Shown here in pieces: positions 33,610 to 42,948 of a stretch of 64,000 nucleotides of DNA. The notes under the pieces are model-generated. The model was not told the DNA's origin and searched no databases. It saw only the letters and a list, made by a program, of their open reading frames with translations. The stretch covers positions 1,736,001-1,800,000 of the forward strand of contig NZ_AP023176.1 of NCBI RefSeq assembly GCF_013426895.1, read 5' to 3'. Source of the stretch: Paraburkholderia largidicola. GTDB lineage: Bacteria > Pseudomonadota > Gammaproteobacteria > Burkholderiales > Burkholderiaceae. A program made the position numbers and the translations under genes. The first letter of the stretch is position 1; every line of letters begins with the position of its first letter.

Positions 33610-36354
33610 ATGCAGCCTGCAAGCGCAATCAATCTGCTCCAGACGAAAGAAGGTTCGCGCCTCCATGGCCCGGACCTCGCGCATTGGCGCCGCTGGGGAC
33701 CGTATCTGAGCGACCGTCAATGGGGCACCGTGCGCGAGGACTACAGCGAATACGGCACTGCATGGGACTACTTTCCGCACGACCATGCGCGCAGCCGGAT
33801 GTATCGCTGGGGCGAGGACGGCATCGCCGGCTTCGGCAACGATCCGCTCGACTGGTGCGTGTCGCTCGCACTCTGGAACGGACGCGACGCAATCATCAAG
33901 GAACGACTCTTCGGCCTGACGAACGCGCAGGGCAATCACGGCGAGGACGTGAAGGAGCTTTACTTCTATCTGGACGGCACGCCGACGCATTCGTACATGA
34001 AGATGCTCTACAAGTATCCTCACGACGCGTACCCGTACCAGGATCTGCTCGACGAAAACGCGCGGCGCGGTGCCGATCAGCCGGAATACGAAGTGCTCGA
34101 TACGGGCGTGTTCGACGACGACCGCTATTTCGACGTGTGGGTCGAGTATGCGAAGCACACCCATGACGACATCGTCATGCGTGTGACCGTCGAGAACCGC
34201 TCGGATGTGCCCGGCACCCTGCACGTGCTGCCGCAGTTCTGGGCGCGCAACCGCTGGGCGTGGTCAGGCAAGCCCGGCAAGCCATCGCTGACGCTGGAGC
34301 CGAGTGCGGCAGAAGGCGCGCGGGTCATCGCCCGCAATCCCGCGCTGGACACGATGATCGTGACGGCAGCGGCGCAGCAGCCCATCGAATGGCTCTTCTG
34401 CGAAAACGAAACCAACGCGCGCCGCATTTTCGGCATCGACGGTGACGGGCCGTTCAAGGACGGTTTCAACGATTATCTCGTCGATGGCAATGAACACGCG
34501 ATCCGGCGCGACAAAGGCACGCGCGCCGCCGCGCACGTGATTCTCCAGCTTGGCCCGCATGAACAGTCGGTGCTGTATCTGCGCTGGCGCCCCGAAGCCG
34601 CTGTCGAGACTGCGCCGCTCGACATGCCGGCGCTCTTTACGCGCCGCCAGGCGGAGGCCGATGAATTCTATGCAGCACTTCAGCACGATATTGCCGATGC
34701 CGACGCGCGTCTCGTGCAACGTCAGGCGCTTGCCGGAATGCTATGGTCGAAGCAGTACTACCAGTTCGACGTGACACGCTGGCACGACGGCGATCCCGGC
34801 CAGCCGGTGCCGCCGAAAGGCCGCAGGCGCGGCCGCAATGCGGACTGGCGACACATGTGCAATGGCGACATCGTGTCGATGCCCGACAAATGGGAGTACC
34901 CATGGTATGCATCATGGGACCTCGCGTTTCATGCGGTCGCGTTCGCCATCGTCGATCCCGACTTCGCGAAGAAGCAATTGCAACTGCTCGTGAAAGAGCG
35001 CTACATGCATCCGAATGGGCAACTGCCCGCCTACGAGTGGGCGTTCGGCGATGCGAATCCGCCTGTGCATGCGTGGGCAACGTGGCGCGTCTATGAACTG
35101 GATCGCGAGATTACGGGTGTCGGCGATCACGAGTTTCTCGAAGTGATGTTTCATAAGCTGCTGCTCAATTTCTCGTGGTGGGTCAACCGCAAGGACGCCG
35201 ACGACCGCAATATCTTCCAGGGCGGGTTTCTCGGGCTCGACAACATCGGCATCTTCGATCGCTCTTCCCCGCTGCCGACGGGCGGCCGCATCGATCAGGC
35301 GGATGGCACCGCGTGGATGGCCTCCTATGCGCTCGACCTGATGCAGATCGGACTCGAACTCGCGATGACGAACACCGCCTATGTCGAAATTGCGGTGAAG
35401 TTCTTCGAGCACTTTCTGTATATCGCGGAAGCCGTCAGTTGCGGCGAGGTCTGCAATACAGGGCTATGGGACGGACGCGACGAATTCTTCTATGACGTGC
35501 TGCATTTGCCCGATGGAACGCGCGTACCGATGCGTATTCGTTCGATCGTCGGATTGATTCCGCTGTTCGCGGTGCACGTCCTCGACGAGCAGATACATGG
35601 CCATTTGCCGGGATTGCGCGAACGGCTCGCATGGTTTCTCGATCACCGGCCCAATCTGGCGAAACTCGTCTCGCGCTGGACGGAATCCGGCAAAGGCAAC
35701 ACGTCATTACTCTCGCTCTTGCGCGGACACAGAATGAAATCGCTGCTCAAGCGGGCGCTCGATGAAAACGAGTTTCTCTCTTCGTATGGCGTGCGGGCGC
35801 TCTCGCGTGTGCATCTCCATGAGCCGTATGTGTTCGATCATGATGGCGTGCATGTCTGCATCGAATATCAACCTGCTGAATCCGACTCGCGCGTGTTCGG
35901 CGGCAACTCCAACTGGCGCGGACCGGTGTGGATACCCGTCAACTATTTGCTGATCGAATCGCTATACGAGTTCCATCGCTACTATGGTGACGAGTTCCGC
36001 ATCGAGCATCCGACAGGCTCAGAGCACTACTCTTCGCTCAGCGAAGTCGCCGACGATCTCGCGCGCCGCGTCACCACGCTCTTCATGAAGAACGAGCAAG
36101 GCGTGCGCCCCGTAATGGCCGCGTATCCGATGCTGCAAACGGACCCGCGTTCGCAGGATCTGATCCTGTTCCACGAGTACTTTCACGGCGACAACGGGCG
36201 CGGTGTGGGCGCCTCGCATCAGACGGGGTGGACGGGACTCGTTGCGTTACTGCTGCAACCGCGCATGATGAGGCTGTCTCATGTCTCGCCCGATGCGATG
36301 CCCGTTGCAACACCAATGAAGGAAGACACGATGGCTGCGGCGATGGGGCGTTAG
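33610..36354 (+). CDS. GH63/MGH1-like glycoside hydrolase (glucosidase)
   Basis: A 914-residue cytoplasmic (alpha/alpha)6-barrel glycosidase. It opens with LHGPDLAHWRRWGPYLSDRQWGTVREDYS, typical of the MGH1-like/YgjK-related bacterial proteins, has a beta-sandwich region up to about residue 370, then the catalytic barrel with YPWYASWDLAFHAVAFA near 430-445 (carrying the expected Asp acid) and FQGGFLGLDNIG near 540; a late NSNWRGPVWIPVNYLL near 760-775 is the second catalytic segment. Start ATG 33610 has GGAGGT seven bases upstream, favouring it over ATG 33568. Likely trims alpha-glucosides or mannosylglycerate-like compatible solutes. Substrate not determined. Confidence 0.85.
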   Translation: MQPASAINLLQTKEGSRLHGPDLAHWRRWGPYLSDRQWGTVREDYSEYGTAWDYFPHDHARSRMYRWGEDGIAGFGNDPLDWCVSLALWNGRDAIIKERLFGLTNAQGNHGEDVKELYFYLDGTPTHSYMKMLYKYPHDAYPYQDLLDENARRGADQPEYEVLDTGVFDDDRYFDVWVEYAKHTHDDIVMRVTVENRSDVPGTLHVLPQFWARNRWAWSGKPGKPSLTLEPSAAEGARVIARNPALDTMIVTAAAQQPIEWLFCENETNARRIFGIDGDGPFKDGFNDYLVDGNEHAIRRDKGTRAAAHVILQLGPHEQSVLYLRWRPEAAVETAPLDMPALFTRRQAEADEFYAALQHDIADADARLVQRQALAGMLWSKQYYQFDVTRWHDGDPGQPVPPKGRRRGRNADWRHMCNGDIVSMPDKWEYPWYASWDLAFHAVAFAIVDPDFAKKQLQLLVKERYMHPNGQLPAYEWAFGDANPPVHAWATWRVYELDREITGVGDHEFLEVMFHKLLLNFSWWVNRKDADDRNIFQGGFLGLDNIGIFDRSSPLPTGGRIDQADGTAWMASYALDLMQIGLELAMTNTAYVEIAVKFFEHFLYIAEAVSCGEVCNTGLWDGRDEFFYDVLHLPDGTRVPMRIRSIVGLIPLFAVHVLDEQIHGHLPGLRERLAWFLDHRPNLAKLVSRWTESGKGNTSLLSLLRGHRMKSLLKRALDENEFLSSYGVRALSRVHLHEPYVFDHDGVHVCIEYQPAESDSRVFGGNSNWRGPVWIPVNYLLIESLYEFHRYYGDEFRIEHPTGSEHYSSLSEVADDLARRVTTLFMKNEQGVRPVMAAYPMLQTDPRSQDLILFHEYFHGDNGRGVGASHQTGWTGLVALLLQPRMMRLSHVSPDAMPVATPMKEDTMAAAMGR

Positions 36355-36418
36355 CACGTCAGCGTTACAGCTATTAAAGAAACAAGGTTCTCCGATACTT
36401 CAAATCAAGGAGCAATGG

Positions 36419-36970
36419 ATGGGTACTGAATCTCCTCCGGGTGAACTGGGTACTGCAGCGCCCGCGTTTTCGCTGCCCGCTACCGACGGCCGCACCTGTG
36501 CACTCGACGACGTACGCGGTCCGAAGGGACTCGTCGTGATCTTCATGTGCAACCATTGTCCGTACGTACGAGCCGCGTTGCCGCGCATCGTCCGCGAAGC
36601 GCGAGATCTGGCGACGCTGGGTATCGGCACCGTCGGGATCAATTCGAACGACAGCAAGACGTATCCGGAAGATTCGTTCGAGCGCATGGTCGCGCTGTCG
36701 GCCGAATGGCAACTGCCTTTCCCCTATCTGTTCGATGAAACGCAGCAGGTGGCGCGCGCCTATGACGCCGTCTGCACGCCGGAGTTTTACGGCTTCGATT
36801 CCGGGCTGCTACTGCGGTATCGCGGCAGACTGGATGCCTCGCGCAAGGACCCCGTTCCCGATGCGCGCCGCGACCTGTACGAAGCAATGCAACAGATCGC
36901 GCAGACGGGTGCCGCACCTGACACGCAGTATCCGGCCTTCGGATGTTCGATCAAGTGGAAGATGGAGTGA
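36419..36970 (+). CDS. thioredoxin-family / AhpC-TSA-like protein
   Basis: A 183-residue thioredoxin fold protein of the peroxiredoxin-like class: FSLPATDGRTCALDDV at residues 17-32, then VVIFMCNHCPYVRAAL with the C-x-x-C motif CNHC (residues 44-47), then IGINSND-like strand and PFPYLFDETQQVARAYDA. The CNHCPYV motif defines a small group of cytoplasmic thiol proteins found next to many regulators. No signal peptide. It ends 80 bp before the MarR-GNAT gene and its operators. Confidence 0.85.
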   Translation: MGTESPPGELGTAAPAFSLPATDGRTCALDDVRGPKGLVVIFMCNHCPYVRAALPRIVREARDLATLGIGTVGINSNDSKTYPEDSFERMVALSAEWQLPFPYLFDETQQVARAYDAVCTPEFYGFDSGLLLRYRGRLDASRKDPVPDARRDLYEAMQQIAQTGAAPDTQYPAFGCSIKWKME

Positions 36971-36998
36971 CCTTGCGTTCTACATCCAGACTTGCATA

Positions 36999-37036
36999 AG
37001 TTGCGCTTCGCAACTATAGTGGTTGCGAAGCGCAAC
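36999..37036. promoter_or_regulatory. twin palindromes upstream of the MarR-GNAT gene
   Basis: Two palindromes, AGTTGCGCTTCGCAACT (36999-37015) and GTTGCGAAGCGCAAC (37022-37036). The half-sites TTGCG/CGCAA are the same and the two are inverted relative to one another. Their centres are 22 bp apart, about two helical turns. They end 13 bp before the start codon of the MarR-GNAT gene, fitting an autoregulatory operator. Confidence 0.75.
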
Positions 37037-37049
37037 TACAGCAAAGATC

Positions 37050-38051
37050 ATGGATATCATCGACACACCTACCCAATCGCGCGACTCGACCATCCTCGAA
37101 CTGCGGGAGTTCTCGCGCAAGCTCGTGCGCGAACTGGGCTTCATGCGCTCCACGCTGGCGGACAGCGATCTAGCGCCGTCGGCCGTGCACGCCATTCTTG
37201 AGATCGGCGCGACGCCAGGCATTCAGGCGCGCGATCTCGCGCATCTGCTGCGGCTCGACAAGTCGAACGCGAGCAGGCAGGTCGCCAAGCTCGAAACAGC
37301 CGGACTGATCGAGCGCACTGCATCGAGCGGCGACGCGCGCTCGTCGGAGCTTTACCTGACCAAAGCGGGCCAGCAACTGCGCAAGAAGATCGACAAGTTC
37401 GCGACCGATCAGGTCTCGAGCGCGTTGCGCAAGCTTGCTCCATCCGATCAGCAGTCGTTGGTGCGCGCGCTCTCGCTGTACGCAAGCGCGCTCGAGCAGG
37501 ACAACGACGCCAAAGAGCCGCAGCACGCTGCTGTATCTGGCCCGCAAATCGTCGAGGGCTATCAGCCCGGCTGCATTGGCGACGTTGCGAGTCTTCACGC
37601 GCGCTACTATTCGGAGCATTCCGGCTTTGGCGTGTACTTCGAAAAGCTCGTTGCAACAGGGCTCGCCGAGTTTGCCGAATTGCTGCCCGATCCGGACAGA
37701 CAACTGTGGCTCGTGGTCGACAACGGGCGAACGCTGGCATCGATCGCCATCGACGGAAACGCGAAGACACGCGTTGCACATTTGCGCTGGTTCATCGTCG
37801 ACGATTCGCTGCGCGGCTTGGGCATCGGCAGGCAACTGATGACGCGCGCGATGGCGTTCGTCGACGAACGCTTCGACGAAACCTACTTGTGGACGTTCAA
37901 GGGCCTCGATGCCGCGCGTCATTTGTATGAAGCATTCGGCTTCCAGTTGGCCGAGGAGGCCGAGGGCACGCAATGGGGAGAGGCTGTCGTCGAGCAGCAC
38001 TTCGTCCGGCGCAAAGCGTCGGCTAAACGGTCGCGCGCTAAAGCAGATTGA
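37050..38051 (+). CDS. MarR-GNAT fusion: HTH regulator with N-acetyltransferase domain
   Basis: A 333-residue two-domain protein. Residues 1-150 form a MarR winged helix (DLAHLLRLDKSNASRQVAKLETAGLIERTASSGDARSSELYLTKAG). Residues 165-325 form a GNAT acetyltransferase with the acetyl-CoA segment FIVDDSLRGLGIGRQLMTRAM near 247-267 and a terminal YEAFGFQLAEE. Such fusions regulate genes in response to a small acetylatable compound or acetyl-CoA. Start ATG 37050 (MDIIDTPTQSRD) follows the palindromic operator pair. Its stop overlaps the convergent HAD gene by 14 bp. Confidence 0.88.
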   Translation: MDIIDTPTQSRDSTILELREFSRKLVRELGFMRSTLADSDLAPSAVHAILEIGATPGIQARDLAHLLRLDKSNASRQVAKLETAGLIERTASSGDARSSELYLTKAGQQLRKKIDKFATDQVSSALRKLAPSDQQSLVRALSLYASALEQDNDAKEPQHAAVSGPQIVEGYQPGCIGDVASLHARYYSEHSGFGVYFEKLVATGLAEFAELLPDPDRQLWLVVDNGRTLASIAIDGNAKTRVAHLRWFIVDDSLRGLGIGRQLMTRAMAFVDERFDETYLWTFKGLDAARHLYEAFGFQLAEEAEGTQWGEAVVEQHFVRRKASAKRSRAKAD

Positions 38052-38652
38052 AGCGCGCAAGTTCTTCCGACAGTGCGTCAGCGCTCGTGAACTTGTAGGC
38101 ATGCAGCCCTGCATCGATGGCGCCCGTGACGTTGGCATCGGAGTCGTCGATAAAGAGCGTTGCGTCCGCATCGACGCCAAGCTGACGAACGCAGCCCAGA
38201 TACGCCTGCGCAGCGGGTTTCGCGGCGCCGAATGCCGCCGACGGATAAACGTGCGGGCCGAATAGCCGCGCGACGGGCGGATTGAGATAGCCGATATGGT
38301 CGGTGACGAGCCGGCAATTGTTGGTCAACACGGCGATCGAATGGTGATCCGCCACTTGAGCCGCAAGCGCTAACGTTTCCGCATCCGGCGTGATCGATGC
38401 ATGCCGCGCCGTCAGCCAGTCGTCACGGCTGACGGCGCAGCCCAGCATATTGCCCAGTTCGCGCAGATACGCGTCATCGGTAATCTCACCGGCATCGGCA
38501 CGCGCTTCGAGGCCCGACTCCCAGATCGCATGGCGCACGGCTTCGGGCGGCTTGCCCGTCAGTTGCGCCATACGTTGCGCGCGTGCCGCGCGATCGTAAT
38601 GCGACAGCACACCTTCCATATCGAATAGCACGAGCTTGATCGATGACCGCAT
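38038..38652 (-). CDS. HAD superfamily hydrolase, class IA
   Basis: A 204-residue HAD protein: motif I VLFDMEGVLSHYD at residues 8-20 (nucleophile Asp, the usual second Asp replaced by Glu), motif II VLTNN near 108, motif III Lys in FGAAKPAAQAYLGC near 143 and terminal acid pair FIDDSDANV near 168. A helical cap lies at 20-95. The Glu in place of the second motif-I Asp is unusual for phosphatases of this class. Convergent with the MarR-GNAT gene, overlapping by 14 bp. Substrate unknown. Confidence 0.82.
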   Translation of the reverse strand: MRSSIKLVLFDMEGVLSHYDRAARAQRMAQLTGKPPEAVRHAIWESGLEARADAGEITDDAYLRELGNMLGCAVSRDDWLTARHASITPDAETLALAAQVADHHSIAVLTNNCRLVTDHIGYLNPPVARLFGPHVYPSAAFGAAKPAAQAYLGCVRQLGVDADATLFIDDSDANVTGAIDAGLHAYKFTSADALSEELARFNLL

Positions 38653-38796
38653 GGTGCCGGCTCCGCGTCAAAAGGATCCACACAGTGAGCGCATCCCGCC
38701 GTGCGGCGCGAATGCGCGACGCTCTGATTGTGCCTTGATGTGCAGGCGGCCTGCTAGTCGTCAAAAAATGCGCTACGGCACCCGATATAACTCGAG

Positions 38797-39747
38797 CTAG
38801 ATCAATACCGTGACCGACTCCATCGCGCGGCGGATCTCAGCGATATGACTCCACTTGTCGTCGCGCACTGCATCGATCAGGCAATCGATAAAGCAACGTG
38901 AAGCCACATCGGACGGCTCACCGGCGCGCGTTATGATCCCGACCATCGATTCATCGAGCGGTTCGCGCAACGGCAATGCGCACAACCCGTCGCGTGCGGC
39001 GCACAACTCGACGAGCGGCCACGGAAAGATGCTCAGCATATCGCTGTTCTTAAGAAGCGGAATGGCCACAGACAGCGAATGCAAATAGTGAATGCTCGCA
39101 GGGGCGGGCAAGCCGTATCGCTGGAACATGCGGTACGGCGCTTGCCCTTCTGTTTCGGGGTCGACTGCAACGAGCCAGTCGAGATCGAGCAGTTCCGAAA
39201 GCGTGCGGCAATCTGCTTGAGGGTGGCCGCGGCGGGCGACGACCGCACGACTCGATGCGAAAAGAGGCTGGTAGGCGAACTCTGGTGTCACGACTCCCGG
39301 CGTCTGTCTGCCTATATAGATATCGAGGCTGCCATCACGGAGCCGCGGATTCGCGATCGCGAGCAAACCTTCGAAGAGTTCCAGTTGAACATCCGGCATG
39401 CGTTGTCGAAACCGCGCGACTGTGTCCGGCAAGAACGTGAGCGCCACCCACGCAGTCACGGCCACTGAAAGGCGCTTGCGGCCTAGCCCACGCCGCGCAT
39501 CGACGGCTTCATAGGCACGGGCCATCTGCGAAACGATCAGGCGCGCATGAACGAGCAGCGCCTGTCCCGCTCCCGTCAGTGTCACGCCCGATGGCGTACG
39601 TAGAACGAGCTGTACCTGGACAGTCTGTTCGAGCAATTGAAGGCTTTGCGTAACGGCCGCTGGTGATGAATCGAGTAAGCGCGCCGCGCCGCGAATGCTA
39701 CCCGTATCCGCTATCGCGACGAGCGCGCGCAACTGGTGAGTCTTCAT
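38797..39747 (-). CDS. LysR-family transcriptional regulator
   Basis: A 316-residue LTTR with the winged HTH at residues 3-62 (HQLRALVAIADTGSIRGAARLLDSSPAAVTQSLQLLEQTV) and a periplasmic-binding-protein-like effector domain from about 90. Start ATG 39747 is supported by CGGAGAT; an ATG 15 bases upstream is weaker. It points away from the AT-rich segment and has no obvious divergent target apart from the decayed gene at 40253. Target genes unknown. Confidence 0.85.
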   Translation of the reverse strand: MKTHQLRALVAIADTGSIRGAARLLDSSPAAVTQSLQLLEQTVQVQLVLRTPSGVTLTGAGQALLVHARLIVSQMARAYEAVDARRGLGRKRLSVAVTAWVALTFLPDTVARFRQRMPDVQLELFEGLLAIANPRLRDGSLDIYIGRQTPGVVTPEFAYQPLFASSRAVVARRGHPQADCRTLSELLDLDWLVAVDPETEGQAPYRMFQRYGLPAPASIHYLHSLSVAIPLLKNSDMLSIFPWPLVELCAARDGLCALPLREPLDESMVGIITRAGEPSDVASRCFIDCLIDAVRDDKWSHIAEIRRAMESVTVLI

Positions 39748-40252
39748 GCAATCTCCGAGCAATGGGCTTGATAGGGTGAACCGTTCAGGGTTGCTTTACG
39801 CGTTCACCTTTAACACCCGTTTACCAATGCCCTCTTCTGTTTTATGTTCTTGCGCGATTAAACGACTCGCAAGTTCGCGCGTCTTTTCCCTCTAACGACT
39901 GTAAGAGGTTCTTATCTGCGCGTTTTTTATCCTACGTCAAATTCTGAGTGCCATTTCAAGAATTGATATTGCACAAGAATAACTTCGTCGCCAATGGTTT
40001 GCTCATGAGTTAGTGGATATTTGTAGTTGTTTGACAATAAGGAACTGGTTAGTCCAGATTCAACGTGTCATAGTGTGCCATATTTCAACGTCAATTAATC
40101 AATGTACGGACAATACATTCTTATTAAGCATTCCCCTAAAAATCACAGAGTTAAAGAAATTAAATCCCCTGGTGATTCTTAGAGTTTCGTCTGAATTCTC
40201 ATTTTTCAGTTTATTGCCCACTTGCGTCGTGGCTGATATGGGGTGTACTGAA
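39748..40252. other. long AT-rich intergenic region
   Basis: Roughly 500 bases, much more AT-rich than its surroundings, with no convincing gene. Just upstream of the LysR gene there is an interrupted inverted repeat, GGTGAAC (39775-39781) and GTTCACC (39802-39808), that could be an autoregulatory site. Open frames in the rest have atypical composition. Probably horizontally acquired or decaying DNA. Confidence 0.4.
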
Positions 40253-40752
40253 ATGAAATGGCTTCTTACGCTGATGATGTGCGCGTTTCTGGCTGCCGGT
40301 GACGGACGCGATTCATCACCCGTAAAGTCCGGAAGTAATCTGCCTTCTATCCTGGCATCAAGCGGAGTCACAGGGAATCCCGTCACGCTCGCTTTTTTCG
40401 GACACGTCTTTCAGGCCGCCGTCACCAACGATGACAAACATGCGTTTGTCTCACTCAGCAAGGTCTCGTCGTCCGACATATCGGGCGGCGCCGCGCAACC
40501 GGGATCGACGGGATTGACGGGCACAGTTCAATCCACGACTGCGACAACGAAGATTGGCGCAATTGCGGTACTCGAAAAGTCGCCTGCTGGCTGGAAGAGA
40601 TGCCGGGATAGCTATTCGGGAGGAACCCAACCTGTGGGAATCGTGCTGAAGCGAGCGGCCTGTTTCCCCGCGACATATCGGTGCCCCCCGATGGCAGGAG
40701 CCTTCTCATTCCCAATTTCGCTTCCGATACCTTGCAGATCGCACCGATCTGA
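40253..40752 (+). pseudogene. decayed exported beta-propeller (YncE-like) gene
   Basis: Starts MKWLLTLMMCAFLAAG like a signal or lipoprotein leader, continues with PVTLAFFGHVFQAAVTNDDKHAFVSLS and IGAIAVLEKSP, the first blades of a YncE-type beta-propeller. About 120 codons later the frame becomes nonsense. In another frame the last bases read FPRDISVPPDGRSLLIPNFASDTLQ then stop at 40752, an unmistakable propeller blade end. So the 5' and 3' ends of one gene are present but out of frame and most blades (hundreds of residues) are missing. An internal deletion with frameshift is inferred. Confidence 0.65.
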
Positions 40753-40777
40753 ATGACCGTGTGCCCGCACGACCCGC

Positions 40778-41581
40778 TTAAACGAAATTCAGCGCAATAC
40801 CGCCGAGCGGGCCATAGTCGACATGAAACGTATCGCCCGCGCGCGCAGGAATGGGACTCGTGAACGAGCCGCTGAGGATCACATCGTTCGCATTGAGCGC
40901 TTCGTCATAAGGGGCGATCTTGTTCGCGAGCCACGCGACGCCCGTTGCCGGGTGATTGAGCACGGCAGCGGCAAGACCGCTCTCTTCGACAGCGCCATTC
41001 TTGTAAAGCAACGCGCCGACCCAACGCAGGTCGACACCCAATGGACGTACGGGACGACCGCCCATCACGATCCCCGCATTCGCCGCAAAGTCGGAAATCG
41101 TATCGAAGACCTTGCGCGGCGCTTTAGTCTCGCGATCGAACTGCTCGATACGCGCGTCGATGATCTCGACGGCGGGCGTCACATAGGCCGTCGCATCGAG
41201 TACGTCGATGAGCGTCACGCCCGGCCCTTTGAGCGGCCGCGCGAGAATGAACGCCAGTTCCACTTCGACACGCGGCGCGATGAAGCGATCGGCGCGAATG
41301 TCCTGGCCGTTTTCGATGAACATGTAGTCGAGAAGCGGCGCGTAGTCCGGCTCGTCGATCTGCGACGATCGCTGCATGGCACGCGACGTCAAGCCGATCT
41401 TGCGTCCCTTGATCACGTGGCCTTCCGCCAGCTTCATCTTGACCCATTCGCGCTGGATCGCGTAGCCGTCCTCGATTGTCATCTCGGGATAGGCAGCAGA
41501 AAAGTGCCGCAATTGCGTGCGCGTTTTCTCGGCCTGGTCGAGTTTCGCGGCGAGTTCGCGGATAGTCGTCTGGTCTAACAT
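40778..41581 (-). CDS. hpaH: 2-oxo-hept-4-ene-1,7-dioate hydratase
   Basis: Hydrates 2-oxohept-4-enedioate to 4-hydroxy-2-oxoheptanedioate in the homoprotocatechuate meta pathway. The 267-residue protein has the FAA-hydrolase/hydratase features [30 protein letters not shown] at about residues 57-87 (metal-binding acids around) and [17 protein letters not shown] near 105-121, as in HpaH/MhpD. Length matches. It is the last gene of the hpa operon here; the hpaI aldolase gene that normally follows is absent, replaced by the decayed beta-propeller gene. Confidence 0.9.
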   Translation of the reverse strand: MLDQTTIRELAAKLDQAEKTRTQLRHFSAAYPEMTIEDGYAIQREWVKMKLAEGHVIKGRKIGLTSRAMQRSSQIDEPDYAPLLDYMFIENGQDIRADRFIAPRVEVELAFILARPLKGPGVTLIDVLDATAYVTPAVEIIDARIEQFDRETKAPRKVFDTISDFAANAGIVMGGRPVRPLGVDLRWVGALLYKNGAVEESGLAAAVLNHPATGVAWLANKIAPYDEALNANDVILSGSFTSPIPARAGDTFHVDYGPLGGIALNFV

Positions 41582-41614
41582 GTCGAGTTCCCGATGATCA
41601 CACTCAGCTCTTCA

Positions 41615-42013
41615 TCAACCTTGTAGCCGCGCGTGCAGATTGTTGTGTTTCCAGGTGCCCGCTTCGCTGAACTCATTGATCTCCAGTGAAAGCGCCAGCC
41701 CGTGTTTGTCGAATGCATCGGCAAAATGCTGCTTGATGACGTCGAACAACGCGTCGCCAGTCGCCGTCTTTGCACTCTCCGAGCGCCCCGCGCCGATCTT
41801 CAGGTTCGCATGCAGAAACGCGGCGTCCGGCCTGCCGTCGGCAATGCAGTACTGTTCGCAACGCACCGCGCGCACGCGTATTCCACCGAGCGGATAGACG
41901 CGTTGATCGTTCTCGCGTTGCGCATCGAGACATTGCGCGAGCTTCCGGCAAAGCGTTCCGATGCTGTCATCATTCGCCAGATTGGCGCTGTATTCGAGCG
42001 TGAGATGCGGCAC
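41615..42013 (-). CDS. hpaF: 5-carboxymethyl-2-hydroxymuconate delta-isomerase
   Basis: Isomerises 5-carboxymethyl-2-hydroxymuconate in the 4-hydroxyphenylacetate pathway. The 132-residue protein of the tautomerase superfamily starts MPHLTLEYSANL, so Pro 2 becomes the N-terminal catalytic Pro after Met removal. The GIRVRAVRCEQYCIADG segment near 45-61 is family-typical. Start ATG 42013 lies 20 bp after the hpaD stop. Upstream of hpaH by 33 bp. Confidence 0.9.
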   Translation of the reverse strand: MPHLTLEYSANLANDDSIGTLCRKLAQCLDAQRENDQRVYPLGGIRVRAVRCEQYCIADGRPDAAFLHANLKIGAGRSESAKTATGDALFDVIKQHFADAFDKHGLALSLEINEFSEAGTWKHNNLHARLQG

Positions 42014-42033
42014 GTCAACTCTCCCTTGATCGA

Positions 42034-42897
42034 TCAGGCAGGCAGCGGCGTCACGGGAAAGATCGCATTGATCTGTCCTGTGCCCGAGCTACCGAAATAA
42101 GGCGTCACGACTTCAACCTTGCCTTCATAGCGATCCCAGCCGAGTGCGCCGAGCAGCATCGCGGTGTCGTGCATACCGCCCTCGCCCCAGCATTTTTCGT
42201 TATAGAGCGGCAGCATGCCGCAGAACGTTTTCCACTCGCCCTTTTCCCACAGCGACACCACATGCCGGTCAGTCTGTTCGAGAAACGGGTCCCACACCTT
42301 GTGCATGAATTGCTCGGCCGTGCCGTTGTTCGCGAAGTGATGGCTCAGCGAGCCGCTGGCGAGAATCGCAACCGTCCCGTCATAGCGCTCCTCGATAGCC
42401 TTGCGCACGGCGAGCCCGAAGCGCGCGCTGGTCGGCAGGTCGTGCCACATGCACCAGCCGGCGACTGATATCGTCTTGAAGCGCTGATCCGCATTCATGT
42501 AGCGCATCGGCACCAGCGTGCCGTATTCGAGTTCGAGCGAGGTCTCGCTATGCGGGCGGCTTTTCACGCCCATTTCATTCGCGACTTCGGCGATCAGCTT
42601 GCCAAGCTGCACGTTGCCGGGATACGCATAGGCCATGTTGTTGATGAAATGCGGCAGTTCGTTACTCGTATAAACGCCTTCGAATTGCGGCGCGCAATTG
42701 ATGTGGTATTCGCTATTCACCAGCCAGTGCACGTCGAACACGATGATCGTATCGACGCCGAGTTCGCGGCAACGACGTCCGATTTCATGATGTCCGTCGA
42801 TCGCAGCCTGGCGGCAGCCTTTGTGCGGGCCATCCAGTTCCGACAAGTACATCGAAGGCACGTGGGTCACTTTGGCGGCCAGTGCGAGCTTGCCCAT
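42034..42897 (-). CDS. hpaD: 3,4-dihydroxyphenylacetate 2,3-dioxygenase (LigB-type extradiol dioxygenase)
   Basis: Opens the ring of homoprotocatechuate to 5-carboxymethyl-2-hydroxymuconate semialdehyde using Fe(II). The 287-residue protein has early His in KVTHVPSMYLSELDGPH (residues 9-25) and DVHWLVNSEYHIN near 56-68, and a later Glu/His region in SGSLSHHFANNGTAEQ near 177-192, matching the class III extradiol ligand set. Start ATG 42897 (MGKLALAAK) is preceded by GGAAAGGAGAACG; an in-frame ATG at 42915 would place that SD inside the gene. Located between hpaE and hpaF. Confidence 0.92.
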   Translation of the reverse strand: MGKLALAAKVTHVPSMYLSELDGPHKGCRQAAIDGHHEIGRRCRELGVDTIIVFDVHWLVNSEYHINCAPQFEGVYTSNELPHFINNMAYAYPGNVQLGKLIAEVANEMGVKSRPHSETSLELEYGTLVPMRYMNADQRFKTISVAGWCMWHDLPTSARFGLAVRKAIEERYDGTVAILASGSLSHHFANNGTAEQFMHKVWDPFLEQTDRHVVSLWEKGEWKTFCGMLPLYNEKCWGEGGMHDTAMLLGALGWDRYEGKVEVVTPYFGSSGTGQINAIFPVTPLPA

Positions 42898-42948
42898 CGC
42901 GTTCTCCTTTCCCATCCAGATGGCTGAAACGCGCGTCGAACGGAAAGA

